A DNA stretch of 64,000 bases from Candidatus Nitrospira neomarina (GCF_032051675.1 NZ_CP116968.1:1674001-1738000); one strand, 5' to 3'; positions 9,827 to 20,201 are shown, counted from the first letter of the stretch. The notes: a model not told the origin generated them from the letters alone. Numbers and translations are program-made.

Positions 9827-10864
9827 ATGAGAATAGTGGACCAACATATTCAAGTCTTGAGAATCAGCCTATTCGGTGTGGCGCTTTTCTTCCTGGTCAG
9901 CATCGGAACTGTGCCGGCCTCATACGGAGGAAGCCTGAATGAACCCAACCCCGTAAGCGGACATTCCATTTCTCTGGACGAAATCACGTCTGCGGATGTC
10001 CTGGCCCGGGTTCAGCTGCTTCGTGATACCCTGGAATTGATCCGGTTTGAAATGGGAAAACCGTTGGCAATCCAATCCGAAGCCATCGTCACCAATGTCC
10101 ACCCCCATGAAGCCTATTTCCAGGCCCTTACGCTCTTTCATAAAGCCGACCGTCTCGCGCTGGAACTCACCGGGAGTACAGGAATTTCCCCGGAACCCAC
10201 CTCCCTCTCCACTCTTGCACCCTTGCATATCTGGAAATTGGTGAACGCGAGCTACCTTCGTATTCTGGCCATCAAGGAGGAACTCGGTCTGAAGGAAATG
10301 ATTTCAGAACGCCCCGAAGATCCCTCGACCAGTCTGACAGAAACCGGACGGGCCATTGTGCAAGCCAACCGCCAAATCAACTTACTGCAGGAGCGACACT
10401 TCTCACCCAGTGATGTGTCACAACAAGTGCTTCTGGCCAGTCAGTATGCAAAACGGTTGCTGGCCCGGTTTCCCCAATCAAAGGAGGCTTCGGAAACTCC
10501 CCCGCTCGAAAGGGGCAAGCAGCCGGTCGATGTCTTCCTCCGCCTGGTTGAATGCTATGCCATTCTGGAAACAATTGCGCATCAGTCCGGCATACCTGTT
10601 CTTCATCTTGATCTGCCGGCCGCAAAAAATGTCAGCCATTCCCGGCAATTGGAACCAAGCGACGTCTATGATATGGCTACCCTTCTGGTCTCGGATTTGG
10701 CCTATCTCCACGCGCAACTCAAACAAATTGATGTTCCAAGATCTATTCCATATCCAGGGCGCATGTTCCCTTCACATGTCTACCAACAAGCTACCGTGCT
10801 TCTGCATCAGTTGAAGACACTGGAACAATTAGTCGCAACCGATCCGGAATGGCTCTCCCGATAG
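9827..10864 (+). CDS. Exported helical-repeat protein, paralogue of the gene at 11461-12474
   Basis: Unrecognised protein of ~345 aa. A signal peptide (L-F-G-V-A-L-F-F-L-V-S-I-G-T-V-P-A) is followed by about eight degenerate helical units. Each opens with a Pro-x-(Asp/His/Glu)-Val-(Tyr/Phe/Trp)-like cap: S-A-D-V-L, P-H-E-A-Y, P-L-H-I-W, P-S-D-V-S, P-V-D-V-F, P-S-D-V-Y, P-S-H-V-Y at residues ~55, 92, 132, 193, 233, 277 and 315, with one weaker unit near 171. The minus-strand gene just downstream shares the whole architecture and ends with the same D-P-E-W-L / H-P-E-W-L tail. ATG 9827 or GTG 9836 (behind GAGGGG) are the plausible starts. It follows 9146-9775 by ~50 nt. The repeat idea is my reading; no function is proposed. 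Confidence 0.75.
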   Translation: MRIVDQHIQVLRISLFGVALFFLVSIGTVPASYGGSLNEPNPVSGHSISLDEITSADVLARVQLLRDTLELIRFEMGKPLAIQSEAIVTNVHPHEAYFQALTLFHKADRLALELTGSTGISPEPTSLSTLAPLHIWKLVNASYLRILAIKEELGLKEMISERPEDPSTSLTETGRAIVQANRQINLLQERHFSPSDVSQQVLLASQYAKRLLARFPQSKEASETPPLERGKQPVDVFLRLVECYAILETIAHQSGIPVLHLDLPAAKNVSHSRQLEPSDVYDMATLLVSDLAYLHAQLKQIDVPRSIPYPGRMFPSHVYQQATVLLHQLKTLEQLVATDPEWLSR

Positions 10865-11460
10865 AAAATTGATCGTTTCTTTCAATCATTACTTCCATCA
10901 CCCGCTTGGGACCAAGGCGCACCAAACTCCAGAACTTCTTGCCAAAGGCGGTTGCCCGACAGACGGCACCAAGGTAGAAGAGTGCGGTCCCTTTAACAGG
11001 GGCCACGTTTTTTCCCGGAGAAAAACGGGCAGAGCCCCAACCGAAACCACTTCAGGGATCAAACGGTGACAGGCTCGGCACTACACCAAGTCGCTGTCCT
11101 CAAGGATTGCTCTCACAATGGCCGGGAGGTGAGTAGCATGGTCGTGCCCTTCCTATGCCTCTGACCCCGGATATTCAATTTCCGCAGAAAATGTTTCCTG
11201 CCCCTCAGCCCCGGCAGCCCCGGTTGACCACCACGTGGATGAAAACCGGACCGTACCCTTGGCAGCGTCACGTACCCGAACAAGAAAGCGATGGAACAAG
11301 CATAAAAGCTTGCGCAGGCCACCTCAAAAATCATCGCCCCTTATCAATCTCGAAACGAAAACAGAATTTCAACTAAATTTCGACATTCCCAACATCTCAT
11401 AATGATAGATCATGTCGTTATAGGTGATCGGTTGGTTCGATCCTTATTCAGGCAAACAGT
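10865..11460. other. Convergent intergenic region
   Basis: 596 bases between the 3' ends of the two converging helical-repeat paralogues. I see no gene, no clear terminator hairpin with a T-run, and no repeat. Short frames here show neither a signal peptide nor conserved motifs. The region probably holds the transcription ends of both genes. Confidence 0.4.
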
Positions 11461-12474
11461 CTATTTAAGCCATTCGGGGTGAGATTGAACCTGCATTTGT
11501 AATACCTTCAATTGAGCCAGGAGCCCACCTACCTGTTGATACACATGGGAAGGCAAGATAGGACCATGAAGTCTGACCGGGGGCGGTGGAGGAATATGAG
11601 GAAGGTGGGCATGGAGATACGCAAGTTCGGATATGACCAGGGTTGCTAAATCGTAGACATCATTCGACTGAATATCGGGGCGATCCAGGTTCTGGGGGGC
11701 CAACGTTAACATTTTAATATTGGAGTCCTGAGCGATGTTTCCTAACACCATATAGCAATCAATGAGATGGTCATAGCTATTCCATGACTTACGCCCTCGC
11801 TCAAGGGAAGGGAGAGGAGCCGGGGCGGGAGCGGAAGGAAATTGACGCAACAGTTGTGTAGTGTATTCGATGCCCAGACCGACCAATTCTGCAGCATCTT
11901 TCGGAGAAAACTGATGCATCAGTAAAAGGTTGAGTTGGGTATTCGCCAATCCAATAATAAAAAAGACTTGATTGGGGGTAGTTTCACCATCGGCCAGAGC
12001 CTCACTGTTCGTCAGGGAAAGCCCTAATTGCTGTTTAAGAGACAGGATTCGACGCAAAGAGGTATCGATCATTTTCCAGACATGATAGGGACGGATATCG
12101 CCCGGATCCTCTTCTGTTCCCTCGACCACCGATTTCTCAGTGAGTTCTGTGACCAACCTGGCCACTTTTTGATTAAGAGTTTTGGCTTGAAAGAACACCT
12201 CGTGCGGAGTTGCATTTTCAACCAGGAGACCTATTTCACGACTTTTGGGTTTTCCCATTTCGAAACGAATGTCGTCCAGTTCTTTCCGCACCAATTGCAC
12301 CCGTGCGAACACATCAGCCGGGGTGATGGATTCAATAGAAAGTTCATGACCACTCACGGGAGGAGGAGTGGTGATGTCCTTGGTCATTGCAAGGCTTATC
12401 ATGGGAAAACTGTTTAAAACCGCTATAATCACTCCAACTTTGAGAATGGGTACTGGCTGAATTGTGAAATGCAT
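11461..12474 (-). CDS. Exported helical-repeat protein, paralogue of 9827-10864
   Basis: About 337 aa from ATG 12474, where a clean signal peptide begins (M-H-F-T-I-Q-P-V-P-I-L-K-V-G-V-I-I). The frame is open further upstream to 12684, but that part does not look like protein. It shares the unit pattern of its paralogue: T-P-A-D-V-F-A-R-V-Q-L-V, T-P-H-E-V-F-F-Q-A, R-P-Y-H-V-W-K-M, T-P-N-Q-V-F-F-I, S-P-K-D-A-A-E-L, Q-S-N-D-V-Y-D-L-A-T-L-V and L-P-S-H-V-Y-Q-Q-V. The strongly shared block R-F-E-M-G-K-P follows unit 1 in both. A short Ala-Pro run (S-A-P-A-P-A-P-L-P) is present only here. Function unknown; periplasmic location inferred. Confidence 0.75.
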   Translation of the reverse strand: MHFTIQPVPILKVGVIIAVLNSFPMISLAMTKDITTPPPVSGHELSIESITPADVFARVQLVRKELDDIRFEMGKPKSREIGLLVENATPHEVFFQAKTLNQKVARLVTELTEKSVVEGTEEDPGDIRPYHVWKMIDTSLRRILSLKQQLGLSLTNSEALADGETTPNQVFFIIGLANTQLNLLLMHQFSPKDAAELVGLGIEYTTQLLRQFPSAPAPAPLPSLERGRKSWNSYDHLIDCYMVLGNIAQDSNIKMLTLAPQNLDRPDIQSNDVYDLATLVISELAYLHAHLPHIPPPPPVRLHGPILPSHVYQQVGGLLAQLKVLQMQVQSHPEWLK

Positions 12475-12869
12475 GAGTTGTCGCCTTTTGTGAAAGCCCC
12501 GACCTCTTCCATTGAGTTTTCCCAAGGGATTCGGTAGGGGGCCGTGGTCCATGTTGCTTGCCTTAATTGATGATTCTTCTTTGAACACGCTCACCCCGGC
12601 ATTGACGGCAATCCCTTTCAGCTTCAAGCCGCATCTGGGGATCACCCCGAGTATTTCAGCCCGGCCGTTGGCAGCCCCATCCATCCCAACACCGGTGGTC
12701 CCCTGTTACATTTTCGATGTTGCGTTGTTTCCTCTTTACCTCCATAGGACGATACCAAAAATCCAATTCTCTCCACATCATTTTTATTCGCCGGGGTTCA
12801 ATGTGTGGTCACCAAATAGTCGACCCCATAGTTCTGTCCGCACTATTTTTGTCATACGGCTGCATTCCT

Positions 12870-15800
12870 TTATCGTGGTTTGTCGGAAGAGGATTTAGAA
12901 GATCCACTAAGATTGGTAAAGGCCTTCTTAATTTTTCCCCACCAACCCCCTTTGATATCTTCGAGAGCCTGAGCGGTTTCCTGTCGCCCCTTCAAGGCCT
13001 CAACGCAAGGGTTTTGTTTCATCGTCCCCATGGTGGTTCCGGCAATTTGCGGAATCGCAATCACCCATCCCACCGGAGTGACCAACCCCAACAGTCCCCA
13101 TCCGCCGCTTTCGGCTATGCGGAATTTATCACTTGACACATCCGGATCTGAAAGCGGGCCGGTGATGCGAACCGTGTGAGCCAGACTGAATAAACTCGGG
13201 TCTTTGGGTCGTGGAGTCAGGAGGACGTCCAGGATTTCGTCCGCCAGATTCAATTTTCCAATCCCCGCGATCGTCAGGCGATGAGAGTCGATGAGGATAT
13301 CATCACTTTTTACCACTCCCTCTTCAATATCAAAATACCCGACAGTACAATTTAATTTGGTGACCGATTCACTTTCCCATGCGGTGGTTAAGGCTGTCGT
13401 GATCAAATCGGCCGCCCACAAATCAATGTATTTTGTGGCCAGTTCAAGTGGACCATCGACCAGCTCAAATCGTCCACTGGCTTGTTCCAATACTTCATGT
13501 AACGTATCTCCACGACCCTGTAGTGCCAGCATGATGGATTGGGATTGTCCCTTCACCAGATCGGCGCCCTCGAATGATCTGGCGACACGTTCATAATCCA
13601 GGCCATGGATTTGCAGATTTATCTCAAGGGTCGGAACGTATTGGGTTCCGTCGAGGACCAGTTTCCCTTCAACTTCCCCTCCCCAAAGATTTCCGGTTAC
13701 CGGTTGCAGGGCAAGCAAGCCCTCTTCAAGGGCAATCTGAAATGAGGCATGGCCCAGATCCTCTGTGCCCTTTCGAATGTGTTTGATTTCGACATCAAGT
13801 CCGAGATCAATGGCCCTGAGATCCTCAACCGGAAAAACCAAATCCGGAATCGACTTGAGCGTGGAAGCCTTTGGTTTTTTTCTCATGCCTATGGTATCGC
13901 GCAGGACATCAACCGCCGAGGATCCGATGCCTTTCACCGAATCCCCAATGGCTTTGAGCGTCGATCTTTTATTTGGTACAGAGGCCTCAACCGAAGGTGT
14001 TAATACGGCATCCAGGACAACATTCTCTGCGGTGAGTTTTCCCCTCACACGCGGGCGAGTACTATTCGTTAAGAGTGTCACATGGCCACTCACATCGCTT
14101 CCGGCTAGAGATCCTTCCAAATCGGTGACGTGGTATCCCACAGTAGACCTCGTGACCAGACCGGTTAGGTCCAAGGGACCGATATCGGGTAAGCTGGCTG
14201 CCGTCAGAAAGTCCAAATCCCTGAGATTATTTCCTTTCATGAGAATCTGCAGCGTAAATTCTTCGGTTGGATGAGGAAGAGTAAGGTGTCCGCTCAATTC
14301 AATTAAAGTCTCTGGGACATCCAACCGGACATTCAGGGGCCACACTCCCCTGTCTTTCAGAAGGTCCATCATCGAACCGGTTGACGATCGAAGGCGAAAT
14401 GCTGTGCTGTCAAATACCCCCTCGGCATACAGGCGTAACGGTCCACCATCCCTCGTTTCAACTTTCAAATTTGAAATCACCTGCACCGGGGTGGGATGAT
14501 CATCCTCTCGATGAAACCTGACCGAGAGTTTTTCCCCGTCTACTCGAACAGTAGAATGGTTCAGCATGTCCGAAACCGTGTGACCCACACTGGAAAATTC
14601 GGCATCCAAGTTCACGACATTCTCGGTGGGATCTACGAATCCCACCTCGGGGAAAAGATGTTCGTACCGCACATGGTCAAGGGCCACGTTGCCTGAAAGG
14701 GTCGGAATCGTCCGAGTGGTATCCAATTGAAATCCGCCATGAAATTTTCCGTATGCGGATTGCTGATCCAGGATCGTTCCTTGAACGGATTCCACCTTCA
14801 GCCGACCCGCCTGTAGTCCGGCCGTAAAGGTCAGACCGGCCACATTCAGTTTTCCAATTCGAACTTGGTTGATCACCATGTTCAGATCAACATCGATCGC
14901 GCGCATCCCCTCAGATGGAATGGCACTCTCACTCTCATCCTCCGGCCGGGAAAGTTCAGTCCAATCGATTTGCTTCGATGTGAAAATCCCCGTGAGATAA
15001 GGCCTGGACTTTTGAAAATTCATTTCCAGAATTCCCGACAAATCGCTGTTTCCAAACCGACTGCGGAAATCACTCACTTCGTACCGGTCACCTTTCTTAG
15101 TCAGCTGAGCCATGAGAGCAAACGGACCAACAGGAGGAAGATCGGGATCAAGCTCACTGAGCCGACGTCCTTTGAGGGAGACAGCCAATGCCCCGGTCAG
15201 ATCAGGCCCGACAGTCTGCAAAAAGCCTTTGGCTTCCAGAAAAGCCCCGCCCGCTTGAGCGGATATCGACAGGGGCCAAGTCGTTCCCGGTGTAGCCAGG
15301 TCAATCAAAGAAGTAGCAGCCAGCTTCAGATTCACAGCCCTTTCCCGATACGCACCGTGAGCAACCATGGTGACCGGTCCGCCTTTCTTCACACGCAGGG
15401 ATCCCTCTTGCAAGACAAGAGGCGTTCCGGCTTCAGGCGTTGGATCGGAAAACCCGAAGGTGGTGCGACGGTTTTGAAGATTCACCGTCAGCGACTTGAA
15501 GAGTTCCGGCAACTGGACACCACTCCCGCTAGCGGTGAGATCAAAGTCGGTAGAGCCTTCGATATTCATCGCTCCCCCAAGAGCCCGAAGAGCAGATCCA
15601 TAGTTCAAGGATCTCACCTTCGCTTGAAGCGTGGATTGAGCCTGAGGCGGCTTGAGGTCGACCGTTAACCGGGCTTCCCCCATCCCTCCAAAACTTTTAA
15701 TTTGAATAGGATCAAGCAGAATCTGATCTTCCCTCATACCGGCAGTAAGAGACAGCGAACCAAGATCCGTCTCGCCGAGTCTGAGCTTTGCGACAGTGAC

Positions 15801-16907
15801 ATCCAGATCGATATCCACAGACGGAGACGTGGGAGGAGCGGACACCGGTTCTTCCGGGTAAGGGGCCTGTTTGGATGAGTGTTGAGGTGTAAGAGAGGTC
15901 AAGTCATGTATCTGTAAGGCATTAGAGGTCAATCGACCGCTTATTTTCTGACCTTCATCTCCATTTTGTATCCGCAATTGTCCGGCAAGATCCGAGGCCC
16001 CCAACGTTCCACGGAGATCATTCAAGTTGATGACATCGGGATTCTTCTCGACATGAGCGGCGAGCATGACCGGGGGAGAATCGGGAAGGTCAATCTGCAG
16101 AAGTTCATTCAGCACACTCAAACGGTCCCCTTTAATCTGGACCTGAAGTTCAAACGCCTGGTCGGAGTTCGCTTCTCCAATACTTCCTTTTATCGATGCA
16201 GATGCTCCGGTTGTAGACAGAAGGCCTTCGACCGGCCAGGCGTCGGTCCAGGTAAACACATCCATGATCGGGCCGCCCATAAGCTCAATCCTGACAGGGC
16301 TGTCGTGGTAGGCTCCTTCAAAGGCAAATGTACTATGCTGATCGTCGGGAGCCATGATCAGCCCCCGCTGAATCCACACGTCAGTCGTTTCCTCAGCAGG
16401 GTATGGCCGGTACAAAATCCGGGAGCGTTCGATGATTATTTTCCCTCTTTCCGCGAAAGTCATGATGACGGAGGGAACGGCCCGTGAAAACGTGCCCGGT
16501 TGGGTGTCTTCCTGGAAGGTCCAGTTGTCCCGATCTTCGGCGCCTTCTTCCAAAAGAAGTTCCGCTCCTTCTAACGCGATATTCTCAACTTCCAAATGGC
16601 GCCGGAGAAGGGGTCCCAAGGACAGCCCAATTTCAAGTCGGTCGGCTCGAAATAGATGTGGTTGAGAAGACCAGGGAGGGTTAGCAACATGGACATCTTC
16701 GAGAGTTAAGATGGGTTGCAGCGAGAAGGTGAGTGAGATCGGTCCTTCAAGTTTTACGGGTCGCCCCATGGCTGCGGAAAAACCCGCTTCCAAAGACCCC
16801 CGATAGACGTCTTCTTCATAGAAGGGAAAAAGGATATAGGCGACGGCAATGAACACCCCAATCACCACAATACTCCCAAGCCCAAACCACAGAAAGCGAC
16901 GACGCAT
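12870..16907 (-). CDS. AsmA-family envelope protein, very large
   Basis: 1345-aa protein with one N-terminal membrane anchor (residues ~7-30) and a long beta-rich periplasmic part. The start M-R-R-R-F-L-W-F-G-L, the motif G-R-P-V-K-L-E-G-P-I-S-L near residue 50 and V-H-V-A-N-P-P-W near 75 are AsmA N-terminal features. The C-terminal ~250 residues carry an AsmA_2-type block (L-A-L-Q-G-R-G-D-T-L-H-E-V-L, S-G-R-F-E-L-V-D-G-P-L, G-I-G-K-L-N-L-A-D-E). AsmA-like proteins (AsmA, TamB, YhdP) form hydrophobic grooves that move phospholipids to the outer membrane; this one is about twice the length of E. coli AsmA. The start is supported by AAAGGAAC upstream. It sits among pqi and MlaA genes, consistent with lipid transport. 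Confidence 0.88.
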   Translation of the reverse strand: MRRRFLWFGLGSIVVIGVFIAVAYILFPFYEEDVYRGSLEAGFSAAMGRPVKLEGPISLTFSLQPILTLEDVHVANPPWSSQPHLFRADRLEIGLSLGPLLRRHLEVENIALEGAELLLEEGAEDRDNWTFQEDTQPGTFSRAVPSVIMTFAERGKIIIERSRILYRPYPAEETTDVWIQRGLIMAPDDQHSTFAFEGAYHDSPVRIELMGGPIMDVFTWTDAWPVEGLLSTTGASASIKGSIGEANSDQAFELQVQIKGDRLSVLNELLQIDLPDSPPVMLAAHVEKNPDVINLNDLRGTLGASDLAGQLRIQNGDEGQKISGRLTSNALQIHDLTSLTPQHSSKQAPYPEEPVSAPPTSPSVDIDLDVTVAKLRLGETDLGSLSLTAGMREDQILLDPIQIKSFGGMGEARLTVDLKPPQAQSTLQAKVRSLNYGSALRALGGAMNIEGSTDFDLTASGSGVQLPELFKSLTVNLQNRRTTFGFSDPTPEAGTPLVLQEGSLRVKKGGPVTMVAHGAYRERAVNLKLAATSLIDLATPGTTWPLSISAQAGGAFLEAKGFLQTVGPDLTGALAVSLKGRRLSELDPDLPPVGPFALMAQLTKKGDRYEVSDFRSRFGNSDLSGILEMNFQKSRPYLTGIFTSKQIDWTELSRPEDESESAIPSEGMRAIDVDLNMVINQVRIGKLNVAGLTFTAGLQAGRLKVESVQGTILDQQSAYGKFHGGFQLDTTRTIPTLSGNVALDHVRYEHLFPEVGFVDPTENVVNLDAEFSSVGHTVSDMLNHSTVRVDGEKLSVRFHREDDHPTPVQVISNLKVETRDGGPLRLYAEGVFDSTAFRLRSSTGSMMDLLKDRGVWPLNVRLDVPETLIELSGHLTLPHPTEEFTLQILMKGNNLRDLDFLTAASLPDIGPLDLTGLVTRSTVGYHVTDLEGSLAGSDVSGHVTLLTNSTRPRVRGKLTAENVVLDAVLTPSVEASVPNKRSTLKAIGDSVKGIGSSAVDVLRDTIGMRKKPKASTLKSIPDLVFPVEDLRAIDLGLDVEIKHIRKGTEDLGHASFQIALEEGLLALQPVTGNLWGGEVEGKLVLDGTQYVPTLEINLQIHGLDYERVARSFEGADLVKGQSQSIMLALQGRGDTLHEVLEQASGRFELVDGPLELATKYIDLWAADLITTALTTAWESESVTKLNCTVGYFDIEEGVVKSDDILIDSHRLTIAGIGKLNLADEILDVLLTPRPKDPSLFSLAHTVRITGPLSDPDVSSDKFRIAESGGWGLLGLVTPVGWVIAIPQIAGTTMGTMKQNPCVEALKGRQETAQALEDIKGGWWGKIKKAFTNLSGSSKSSSDKPR

Positions 16908-17201
16908 GGGTTCCTTTAATGATTGCCTGTTTGACGTGCGCTCATTTTTCAGATCACAACAGCCTGCAACTCGAAAAGCATGGATCTCAACATGTTAAAC
17001 AATTAAACTTCTTGGCATGAGTTTTTTCGGCTCATTTTGCTCCCATACCGTCACACATCTTCAAGAATTCCAGACAGGTCACAGGCAAAGAGACCCACAA
17101 GTGCGAAAGCGAACAAAGCCAGGGAGTTGGGTTGTCAGAGAAACAACGTCATACACGCAGCCCGCGAGAATAAGATGCCAGCAACCTCTTTTGGAAGGCA
17201 A

Positions 17202-17699
17202 TCAGGGAGCACTGAACACGATGCGCCTCAAGGCCCCCTCTCCTAACCGCCGATCAATACCCCGATAAAGAAAAAATCCCATAAAGGCCAGCCCCACACA
17301 TAAGACCTTAGCGAAAATGAGAGAAAGATCCTTATGTTCCCACACGTCCATGAAAGCCGCACCCAACGTACCACTCTCCCGAAACGCATGAAACAATTTT
17401 TCAGCAAATAAAACCAAAAAGGTGCATCCACTATACACCATGGTCCGATACAGAGCTGCCGCACCAAGGGAATACCGGGCATCAAACCTGCTGCCGGCCC
17501 GGGTTTTACCCAATAGCACCACAATCTTTGCCACGATGAGTGCACCGACCAGCGCGCTTGAAAAGGCATAAAACTCAATATGATAGCCTTCCAGCATCAG
17601 TTTCTTGAGGGTCAGGATGACACCGAAACAGAAGAAAAAATACAGGGTCACTAAACCGACTTCTTTCATTTCATGTTTGACCGTTGAAAGCATCCCCAT
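17202..17699 (-). CDS. Four-helix inner-membrane protein, unknown
   Basis: 165-aa polytopic protein with about four hydrophobic segments: V-T-L-Y-F-F-F-C-F-G-V-I-L-T-L, A-L-V-G-A-L-I-V-A-K-I-V-V-L-L, M-V-Y-S-G-C-T-F-L-V-L-F-A and V-L-C-V-G-L-A-F-M-G-F-F-L. Basic and acidic loops alternate. The start ATG 17699 has GGAGAA about 9 nt upstream. It lies between the pqi operon and the asmA-like gene on the same strand, with gaps of about 200-300 nt, so it is probably transcribed independently. I do not recognise the family with certainty. Confidence 0.75.
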   Translation of the reverse strand: MGMLSTVKHEMKEVGLVTLYFFFCFGVILTLKKLMLEGYHIEFYAFSSALVGALIVAKIVVLLGKTRAGSRFDARYSLGAAALYRTMVYSGCTFLVLFAEKLFHAFRESGTLGAAFMDVWEHKDLSLIFAKVLCVGLAFMGFFLYRGIDRRLGEGALRRIVFSAP

Positions 17700-17892
17700 G
17701 AATTATTCTCCGTGAAAGTACGCGTCTATGCCATCAAGTTGAATCGGACTCCCTACGATCATTCGAATGGCCATCAGAAAACTCGGATGAACAATGCCAT
17801 TGAGTGGAGTGTTTTTGGCGGCCCATGACCACCACAGCTATTTTGAAGTGTGTCTCTGCACACAGCGAAAAATTACCCCTGCGAATGGCAAC

Positions 17893-18543
17893 TTATGAAA
17901 TTGAGCCAGGTGAGATTGTGGGGAGAAGCAACTTCATGGCCTCGGCTATCTCGCGACTGAGATCCTCAAGGTTCTGACTCATGGCCTCAACCAGCGCTTC
18001 ATAATCCTGGCTTGTCGGATGATGGGTCACCCGCGTTTTCCTTGTGGTGAAGACTGTGGCTTCATCCCCACCCAAAAGGCTCCACCGTGCCGACAAGACG
18101 GCCTCCCCTCCCCTGGTACCATCGAACTGCAAGATATCCACGACAATTTGGAAATCCACGGGAGTTGTTCTTCTCCACGGAAACTGTTCGATTCGATCCG
18201 TCGAAAGAATGACTGAGAGATTTTCCGCCAGGACGTGAGACACATTTTCGCTCAACGGTTCAGCCCATTTATGGAATTCGGCCAACTCAACCTCATGCCC
18301 CCCGGATTGAGTCACAATTTGCGGCCGGTCCAAATATTTTGGAAGTGTGACCGGTCCCAACCCAAAGGACAGGCTTGAGCCTTTCGTGTCTGCTAGGATT
18401 GAATTGGAGGATGGCGACAGGGCTCGCAACAAATAAAAATGCGAAGGTTGACTGGTCCCACACCCGAGCACAGTCAGAAGGATTACGCAGGCCACGATGA
18501 TACGGAAACCATGTATGATGCTGTTCATGTCCACCTCATTCAA
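17893..18543 (-). CDS. pqiC: PqiC-like outer-membrane lipoprotein (ABC-type transport auxiliary)
   Basis: 216 aa, with a signal peptide ending in the lipobox V-L-G-C, then G-T-S-Q-P-S-H-F-Y-L-L-R, the characteristic opening of the YmbA/PqiC family (DUF330). The mid-region L-G-P-V-T-L-P-K-Y-L-D-R-P-Q-I-V and W-A-E-P-L-S-E-N-V family motifs are clear. PqiC is thought to receive the PqiB tunnel at the outer membrane. The ATG overlaps the pqiB stop by 4 nt. ATG 18528, just behind GAGGTGG, is an alternative start. Last gene of the pqi operon. Confidence 0.9.
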   Translation of the reverse strand: MNEVDMNSIIHGFRIIVACVILLTVLGCGTSQPSHFYLLRALSPSSNSILADTKGSSLSFGLGPVTLPKYLDRPQIVTQSGGHEVELAEFHKWAEPLSENVSHVLAENLSVILSTDRIEQFPWRRTTPVDFQIVVDILQFDGTRGGEAVLSARWSLLGGDEATVFTTRKTRVTHHPTSQDYEALVEAMSQNLEDLSREIAEAMKLLLPTISPGSIS

Positions 18544-20201
18544 TGTTTCCCTTTGACTAATGCCTCAGGATGTTGTTCAAGATAATCGGCCAAAACCCGG
18601 ATAGAGCGGGCGGCCGCAGACAGCTCCTTCAGGGCACTGTTCATATTCACTGCAGCAGGTGAATTGGGATCAGCGACCTGCAACGCTTTCCGAACGGTTA
18701 CCAGCGTCTCATCTAAACTGGTTGCCAGAGTGTCAACTTGCCGATCAAGTCCCTCCGTAAGTCGTTCCACATTGCCCAATGCGGTATTGAGGTTGCGGAC
18801 GGCATTTTGGGTCTCAGAGGAATTGACCAGACGGTTGCCGCCTTCGACGGTTTCCAGGATTTCCTGGGCAATTTTATCAAGAGGCAACCGTCGGACTTCT
18901 GCCATCACATCGGTAACCGTTCGTCGCAATTCATCCATCGCTGCGGGTATGGCCGGAATCTCCGGATATTTTCCGGACATAATCAGCTCTTTCTCGGGAA
19001 GATTCTTGTGAAAATCGAGCCCGACGAACAACTGCCCGGTCAAGAGGCTCCCGGTCACCAGTTGAGCTCTTAAGCCGCGTTTCACCATATGCTTCATGAT
19101 CGCGTAGTTATCCTCTAATACGTGTGCCTGCACGAGCTGTGGGGCGGTAATGCGTTCCGGCTGGATATCGATGAGCACGGGAATTTTAATGTCAAGCGTC
19201 TTGGGGTCCAGCTTAACCGCGATATCGGAGACGACCCCGATTTTAATTCCCCGGAATTCCACAGGAGCCCCGACGCTCAAGCCTCTCACTGATCCATCGA
19301 AATTGATCACAAACGGACGCGTCATGACATACTTCTCGTCCTGGATACTGGAATAATTCTTGAAAAGTTTAAAGGCCGTTCCGGGTCGACTGGGTTCACC
19401 CGACCCACCTGCGGTGGCCGGAGTATCGAACGCGATTCCACCCGTGAGAAGGGAGGAGAGCGACTCCACTTTCACATCAAGACCTTCTGCCCCCAGTGAT
19501 ACCTCAAATCCGCTTAACTGCCAGAATCGGCTGGTATCCCGTACCCGCAGATGATGCGGGGCTTGAATGAAAATATCGATCAAGACACCCTCGCCTTCGG
19601 TGTCCAAGACATAGTCAAGAACACGGCCAACCTCTATATCGTGATAAAAGACCGGGGCGCCAGGTGCACTCGATCCCAGATTTTCCGCCTGCAATTGGAA
19701 TTGGGCCCCTTTGTCTTCTCGTGTCACTCCAGGTGGTTTCTCCAGTCCCGTGAAAGTCCGAGCCGAAGGTCCTGGCCTGGGATCCATGGCAATATAGGCT
19801 CCGGACACTAATGTCTCAAGCCCCGAAATACCTCCCAATCCCAGGCGGGGACGGACCACCCAGAACTGGGCATTTTCCGTGAGGTGGGGCTCAGCCTGTT
19901 TGCTGAGTTCTGCGGTCACAACCACGTGAGAGAGGTCATGACTGATTTGCACGGTTTTAACGGTTCCGACCTCAATGGACTTGTATTTAATTTTGGTTTT
20001 TCCGGCTTCCAACCCGGCCCCATCTTGAAAGGTGATAGTGACCGTGGGACCCTTTTCGGAGATCGTTTTGTAAGTCAGCCACCCTCCGATAAGAGCCGCA
20101 ACGATAGGAATAATCCACACAATGGAAATCCCACGCTTTTTTTGTACTGTGGCTTTGGGCAAATCCTCGAAATCGCCAGGATTGGATTCCTTGTCCTTCA
20201 T
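18540..20201 (-). CDS. pqiB: PqiB, MCE-domain intermembrane lipid-transport protein
   Basis: 553 aa, close to E. coli PqiB (546). A cytoplasmic N-terminus with K-K-R-G-I-S-I-V-W-I-I-P-I-V-A leads into one membrane helix and then three MCE repeats, the first beginning G-P-T-V-T-I-T-F-Q-D-G-A-G-L-E-A-G-K-T-K. Others are visible around L-Q-A-E-N-L-G-S (~170) and V-I-N-F-D-G-S-V-R-G-L-S-V-G-A-P-V (~300). The C-terminal ~120 residues are helical (N-A-V-R-N-L-N-T-A-L-G-N-V-E-R-L), forming the tunnel needle in the family. It overlaps both neighbours by 4 nt, indicating coupled translation with pqiA and pqiC. Confidence 0.95.
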   Translation of the reverse strand: MKDKESNPGDFEDLPKATVQKKRGISIVWIIPIVAALIGGWLTYKTISEKGPTVTITFQDGAGLEAGKTKIKYKSIEVGTVKTVQISHDLSHVVVTAELSKQAEPHLTENAQFWVVRPRLGLGGISGLETLVSGAYIAMDPRPGPSARTFTGLEKPPGVTREDKGAQFQLQAENLGSSAPGAPVFYHDIEVGRVLDYVLDTEGEGVLIDIFIQAPHHLRVRDTSRFWQLSGFEVSLGAEGLDVKVESLSSLLTGGIAFDTPATAGGSGEPSRPGTAFKLFKNYSSIQDEKYVMTRPFVINFDGSVRGLSVGAPVEFRGIKIGVVSDIAVKLDPKTLDIKIPVLIDIQPERITAPQLVQAHVLEDNYAIMKHMVKRGLRAQLVTGSLLTGQLFVGLDFHKNLPEKELIMSGKYPEIPAIPAAMDELRRTVTDVMAEVRRLPLDKIAQEILETVEGGNRLVNSSETQNAVRNLNTALGNVERLTEGLDRQVDTLATSLDETLVTVRKALQVADPNSPAAVNMNSALKELSAAARSIRVLADYLEQHPEALVKGKH

